A DNA stretch of 64,000 bases from Amaranthus tricolor. Taxonomy: Eukaryota; Streptophyta; Magnoliopsida; Caryophyllales; Amaranthaceae. Positions 58,901 to 64,000 of the stretch are shown piece after piece. A program made the position numbers and the translations under genes. The stretch covers positions 9,864,943 to 9,928,942 of the forward strand of contig NC_080052.1 of the NCBI RefSeq assembly GCF_026212465.1, given 5' to 3'. Position 1 is the stretch's first letter. The number at the start of each line of letters is the position of its first letter. The notes beneath the pieces were generated by a model, which was not told the origin of the DNA, did not search any database, and saw only the letters and a program-made list of their open reading frames with translations.

Positions 58901-60639
58901 AACGTAACGTTTTAATAAAACCGTAAATATAATATTAAAATTTTACTTTTCGTAGTATAAAATAATAAAATAATATTTTAGTGCTTATAAAGAAATTTAA
59001 GAATATATATATATATTTTTAAGTTTAATATTTGGAAGAAATTACAAAAATCGGAATAAGGTTTAGATATTAAAGGTGATTTGAATTAGATAACCAAAGG
59101 ATTAGGAATTCGAAAAGAAACTTTGGAATAATTAATCGGAAGATTAAGATTAAGAAATTTGAGCCTGTTACAAGAGTAGTCTCAGGGAACCCTAGTATGC
59201 ACACCCCTTCTACTTGGATCACAACAAATAGAAGGAAGACCAAACATCGTATCAAGTATCAGAAATAATAATACATGTCGGTAGCTATACTAACCAAACA
59301 GGACAACATGTTCATCACCCTTATACATGGATCACAACAAATATAAGAGCTTTATTTCCCTCGAGTTACACTTTACGTGATTTAATATATTTTAATAATT
59401 AGTCGCGTGCACACAAACATACATCATACATTTTATTTTAGGATCATAAATTTCTCCAGCAAAAATATATCTCAAGAATATTCAATTGCAATATTAATAT
59501 TATAATATATTTCTCCCAAATTCAATCGCATTTAAAATCATTATTAAAATAATAATACAACTCTCATCAAAATAATATTATAAATATTTCTCTTTCAACT
59601 AAATCATATCAAATTTCGTTATCAAAATAATAATATAAATTTTATCGAAATAAAAATTATAAATTCAAGTTTGACCAAAGAAATAATAGTAAATATAATT
59701 TGAGAATATATTAAGCATAACATCATATAAAATAATGTCATATCAAATCATGCACCCATTTAAACACATTAATTATCACTTAGCACATAATACTAACGGG
59801 ATAGTCCTAATTAGATGGACATTGAGAATTACCTTGTCACGCGATCCTAGACAACGTACGCTTATAATAATCTCTGTCAACGAATCCGCTGTCTACACGA
59901 GAAAATAATATATCTCAATTTAATACCCCGATCAATCCATTCAAAATTAATTTAAAAGACTTCTTTTTATTTTATATACTTTATTTAAAAAAAAGAATAA
60001 ATTTAAACATGTAATTTAAAATTGTAAGAGTAGTATAAAAGAGCAAGGTTTTAAATAACATAGTTAACTTATTTTATTATAAGATTTAAAATTGTAAGGG
60101 TTAAAAAAAAATTAATAATAATAATAATAATAATAATCATAATTATTATATATAAAAAAAAAAGAAGTGGGTGAGTTTCCAGGAACCCACGAAAAGAAAG
60201 AAGAAAGGGAAGGAGGAGAGAGAAGGAGAAAGGGAGAAGGAAGAAGGAGAAGGTGTCGGCCGGCGGTGGCTCCGGTGGCCGCCTTCGCACGCCGGTGGTA
60301 TCCCGGTGACCGTCGTATCGCCGAAAAAGCTAAGGTCAGAATTAATAATTTTTTTTTTCAAATGCAAAATGTGTAATTTGGATTGAAATTGGTAGAACAA
60401 TATTATAAAGAGATGAAATTTCATACCTTAAATATCAAAATCTTGCGTTTTCTTGACTGAATTTTAAGCAAATGGGAGATGAAGGAAGTAATTTGTAGGA
60501 GAAGAAGGAAGTGTGAGTAATAATGTGAATGAAATTAAGGGTAAGTTGTTTGATTTATAAGAGGTAAGTGAGGTTAGTTATAAGGTTTAGAGGGGGGAGT
60601 GGGAAGTTATTGTTAATGGGGAGTTATGTTTTCTTTTTA

Positions 60640-60670
<31 letters not shown>

Positions 60671-60706
60671 CTGAAATTTATTAATTTAAAAAAAACGGTT
60701 GTTACA
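55937..60706 (-). mobile_element. solo LTR, family B, carrying a nested solo LTR
   Basis: On the plus strand it runs from TGTAACACCCTCAG to GGTTGTTACA, with a 5-bp target duplication gtttg (55932-55936) / atttg (60707-60711), one mismatch. Removing the inner LTR and its duplication leaves about 2.1 kb. A TATA box on the minus strand (CTTATAAATCAA, near 60557) gives minus orientation. No coding region. A GC-rich stretch at 60250-60325 (GGCCGGCGGTGGCTCCGG) is unusual for the window. Probably a Ty3/gypsy LTR (inference). Confidence 0.75.
56539..59172 (-). repeat. solo LTR, family A copy 2
   Basis: 2634 bp. Plus-strand ends are TGTAGCAGGAGC and GAGCCTGTTACA. Target duplication cgagt (56534-56538) / agagt (59173-59177), one mismatch. 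It is collinear with the inverted copy at 9444-20075. A TATA box lies on the minus strand (CATTATAAATACCCC, near 58455). Conserved block ACGTGCCGGCTAACACGGAC and CATGCCGGTCCATGG at 57290-57335. The two copies differ in length, mostly by indels in R-U5. Confidence 0.82.
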
Positions 60707-60711
60707 ATTTG

Positions 60712-61088
60712 TCTCCTAGTAGGACCAATCAAAATACTTTTAAAAACCTAATAAAGTAGCAGCAACTCTTTTAAAAGATCGTCTCTTATAGAGAGGGCCA
60801 TCAAATTATATATTAGCTCAACCCACAATTAGTAAATAAAAAAAGAAAAAATAGAAAATTAGGAAAATGGACTAATTTGTTGCACACAATCACCAAGATA
60901 ACTGTTTCGTCTTCCTATACAATACACCATGATCGTTAACCTCGAAAATTACCAAAGCAATTATTGTCTTATAATCTCAACAAAAGTTGTAAGTTTTCTT
61001 TTTTCATCATCACCAAACTTTTGAGAACATTTGAAGATCAAAGTAAAGGTAAAATGGAAGAAATGAAGATGAAGTTCAAGTATTTCAT
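60712..61088. other. intergenic DNA, no gene seen
   Basis: AT-rich spacer between two LTR-type repeats. Confidence 0.4.
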
Positions 61089-62566
61089 TGATAAGTGCAA
61101 TTATTTCCACTTACTTATATCATTTTATACTCCTAAATAATTGTTATTAATTTCGTGCTTATTTTGAAAATTTATGCTACTTTACCCATTTTGGTTATTC
61201 ATGTTGATTTTGAGCATTTTTATCATTTCAAGCAAAATACTTATGGTATTAATGATGACGGAGTTTACAAGGATATTCTTGCTCGGTTGAAGATGTTTAC
61301 AATGAAGATGGGCAAAAGAGTAGAAAATTGTTTAAAATGCAAAAGTTTTGAGGTGAGAGGTCATAACTTTTAATAGGAAGATTGTATTAATGCAAGGTTT
61401 ACGACATTGGAAAGTAGACTTTAAGAGCTTTCCAATGGTATATCATATGTCCAATTCCGACAACTGAGCAAGAAATGACGGTTGATCAAAGTTTATTAGT
61501 CAGCAGAAAAGCGACGCGTCGTCGCTTAAAAGCTATGACTCGCCGCTTTGTTTTTGAAATCGATTTTTGCAGGTAGAAAGTATGCAACTCGTCGCCTGTT
61601 GCTAAAAGTCACGTGCTACCACTTTCCTCCAGAATTTCAATGTTTTATTTTAATTTGTATTAGAAAAAAAGGGAGTTACACTTTTTATTGATTCCGCAGA
61701 GATAGTTATTAGGTGTAAGTTTTTTATTAATTCTGTTTTTATGTTTTAATTTTCATATTTTCTCTCTTAGATTAGAAATCCTTTTAATTTCCATACTTTC
61801 TCTCTTAGATTAGAAATCCTTAGTTATAAAACGAAGTTTCATTGTTTTTCATTGCTACTTTCTACTTGATTCGACGCAATTCATGGTTGTTTATGCTCCA
61901 AATAGTAAGTTATTATACTTTGCTTTTCAATTATTAATGATCATCATGTTTATTGTTGATTTTAAGTTTATTAGTATCATTAGTGAGTAGTTATCATTTT
62001 CTAGGTTTAGGGTTTGAACCTATAATTCAAGTATGATTTGATTATTAAATGTGTCTATGAAATTAGAATTAAAGTGATTGAATTATGTCCTTAACCCTAA
62101 ATTAAATTTGCTTTGTTGGACTAGTCAATAGAACTAGCGTGTGAGTTTAGGATCAACTTTGCTTTAGGGTAAATTTTAGTTAAATTCTTATTAATTTGTT
62201 CAATAAAACTAGCGTGTGAGAATCGAATTGATAGGGTCTAAAATCCAATAGTTAATCAATAGAGCAAGAGTTTGAGATTAACAAGATCATATTTAATCAC
62301 GTAATTAATCCGACATTTCATAAACACTAATAAGAGTTTGATTATACAAGAATTTAGGGAATTCTCAACACCCTCGATACCCTCATTATATAGTTTCAAC
62401 CCATTTTCTTATTGCATTCTTAGTAATTAGACAAAAATCAATCAAACTTTATTCTTCCTGAGCAATTCAGTCAATAGAAATTAGTGAATTATTTATCCCA
62501 ACTTCCTTGTGTTCGACCCGGAGCTAACGTACGCCGTGCACTTCTATAAAATAAAATTTCACATCA
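61089..62566 (+). repeat. probable gypsy-like solo LTR
   Basis: About 1.48 kb from TGATAAGTGCAATTATT to TTTCACATCA, with flanks ttcat and tttac (two C/T differences) as a decayed duplication. The sequence GGTCATAACTTTTAATAGGA and the end GTGTTCGACCCGGAGCTAAC resemble Tat/Athila-type LTRs. A TATA-like TTATAAAACG lies near 61813. GCGACGCGTCGTCGC and CTCGCCGC/CTCGTCGCC palindromes (61510-61595) sit upstream of it. Confidence 0.55.
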
Positions 62567-62804
62567 TTTACATACCAAATTCAATCGGTGAATAATAACG
62601 AAAATGTTTGAGGTATGTTTGAGAAGTTAAAGTAAATATTGTTTTTTTCAACTTATGTACAGTGAATGATGAGCGTAATTTAAACTGTTTGGAAGAAGGT
62701 AATGAAAAATTTAGTCTATTATCCTCATTGCATACTATAGTAAGTTTTTATTTGAATTATAATAAAAAATGTTGGTGTTTACATGTTGCTTAATTTGTAG
62801 GTAT

Positions 62805-63060
62805 TTATATAAAATGTATGTATATCATATAAAATGTAGGTTTTTATTATTCGAACGGCAGGCTTTATCATATAAACGTATGTAGATATCATATGAAATG
62901 TAGGTTTTTATAATATGAAATCTAGGTTTTTATCATATGATTTATATGTTTTTGTCATATGAAAAATATGTTTTTATCATATGAAATAGATGTTTTTATC
63001 ATATAAAATTTAGAATATGCATATATAATGTAGTTTATATTATATTAAATGTAGGTATAT
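62805..63060. repeat. minisatellite, ATCATATGAAATGTAGGTTTTT-type unit
   Basis: About eight degenerate units of 22-30 bp containing CATATGAAAT and GTTTTTATCATA. A reverse-complement version (ATGATAAATACCTACACTTT) occurs at 63880-64000 and runs off the window end. Confidence 0.7.
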
Positions 63061-63478
63061 ATGAAATAGAATCAATCATTTATATTACATGTATTAATGT
63101 CGAATAACAAGATTCAACAATGAAATTATAGAGAACAACACAAACTATGCTATTTCGATGACAAAGCCTGAGAAACAAATTACTAACCTAGGAGAAATTG
63201 ATATTTTTGGTTCGCTTGAAGGAGTTACATGTGGATATATACAAGAGCTTGAATAATTATACCTATCACATGTAGAGTGAGAGGTTTTAGTATAAAGAAA
63301 TGGACACAAAGAATAAGTAAATATAGGATAATAGAGAAGTATCTAGTATAGGATAAAGAAAATACAAAGAGTAAGGTGTTCGGTTCAATAACACCAAACA
63401 AACACATCATATGAATGATAGTTAGTGTAAATTCATATAAAAACAGCTAGTGGATATGCAGTTTCGATTGGTATATGA

Positions 63479-63519
63479 AAGGTATATTGTTGATTTGGAA
63501 CTCATTTTCGATTAATATA
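63479..63519. repeat. direct repeat, left copy
   Basis: About 41 bp, starting AAGGTATATTGTTGATTTGG and containing TCATTTTCGATTAATATA. Repeated at 63774-63816, flanking the foldback element. Confidence 0.85.
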
Positions 63520-63636
63520 TAAAAGGAAAATTGGCAAAGAAATACCTTATAAAAGCAGTTTTTTGTAAAAAAACATCTTTTAAAATTTTTTTTGTAAAAA
63601 AACACCTTTTAAGAGACTTTTTATTAAAAAAAAACA

Positions 63637-63777
63637 CCTTAAATCAGTTTCCGGTGACTTTTGTCAACTTTCAGGCGTTGATTATGCCATTTGAGCTCGA
63701 AAGTCAACGCCTGAAAGTTGACAAATGGCATAGTCAACGCCTGAAAGTTGACAAAGTCACCGAAAACTGATTTAAGG
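63637..63777. repeat. foldback palindrome with CAACTTTCAGGCGTTGA arms
   Basis: The left arm CCTTAAATCAGTTTCCGGTGAC ... GTCAACTTTCAGGCGTTGA pairs with the right arm ending GTCACCGAAAACTGATTTAAGG. The right arm carries a tandem duplicate of TCAACGCCTGAAAGTTGAC. Non-coding; a small foldback MITE or terminal part of one. Repeated GTAAAAAAACACCTTTTAA units lie just left of it (63535-63640). Confidence 0.75.
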
Positions 63778-63816
63778 TATATTGTTGATTTGGAACTCAT
63801 TTTCGATTAATATAAA
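63774..63816. repeat. direct repeat, right copy
   Basis: Right partner of 63479-63519. The pair may be a long duplication made when the foldback region inserted, or an older tandem repeat into which it inserted. Confidence 0.85.
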
Positions 63817-64000
63817 ATGTATATTGTTATTGAACTTTATGTTATAAAAAGCTACAATTCATAAAATAAAAACGTGCATTATATATGATAAATACCTACA
63901 CTTTATATAATAAATACCAATTCTTTATGAAATGAAATACATACACTTTGTATGATATACACCTAAACTTTATACGATATATTCCTACAATTTATATGAT

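Noticed and set aside
60069..60424. Overlapping basic or proline-rich frames
   Set aside because: They arise from purine-rich and GC-rich repeats inside an LTR and lie in several frames at once.

Overview
This window is nuclear DNA of a flowering plant, almost certainly a eudicot. It is AT-rich, its genes have introns, and three Ty1/copia lineages, Ty3/gypsy-type long LTRs, two CACTA elements, a hAT element and several MITEs are packed into each other. I cannot name the species. Caryophyllales such as spinach, beet or quinoa are only a weak guess. All statements come from reading the sequence by eye; no database search was run.

Only one intact host gene is visible: a two-exon gene on the minus strand at 52030-53631 for a 500-residue glycerol-3-phosphate permease-like transporter (SLC37/OPA family). 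A second host-derived locus is a broken, intron-containing copy of the cytosolic ribosomal protein S11 gene (minus strand). Its last exons are scattered at 26030-26169, 20246-20335, 20081-20156 and 9429-9441 because transposons inserted into it.

Layout. 561-5641: Ale/Retrofit-like copia element (minus) with a perfect 5-bp duplication. 5642-9428: intergenic, with three MITEs. 9444-20075: a long solo LTR that split the S11 last exon and itself holds a 7.3-kb CACTA element (9655-16977). That CACTA element has an apparently intact 275-residue TNPA/Ptta-like gene and a dead TNP2 transposase. 20402-25983: Tork-like copia element (plus). 26296-29634: hAT element with a perfect 8-bp duplication. 30572-31061: truncated inverted relative of the Tork-like element. 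31062-41970: SIRE/Maximus-like copia element (minus) with an additional long ORF between pol and the 3' LTR. 41971-44731: 3' end and LTR of a gypsy-like element. 44877-48375: second, non-autonomous CACTA element carrying a Stowaway MITE and a tandem array. 48935-50549: CACTA transposase debris and a gypsy-like LTR. 51341-55023: transporter gene island with flanking repeat ends. 55937-60706: solo LTR with another solo LTR (56539-59172) nested in it. 61089-62566: another solo LTR. 62567-64000: minisatellites and a foldback element.

The genes do not form a pathway. The coherent story is insertion history: target-site duplications let most insertions be ordered. Premature stops in the elements are often explainable by C-to-T or G-to-A change, as expected from long-term cytosine methylation. 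The most unusual items are the extra ORF of the SIRE-like element, the split of functional state inside the first CACTA element, the S11 pseudogene interrupted twice, and palindromic motif clusters in the U3 regions of three LTR families.
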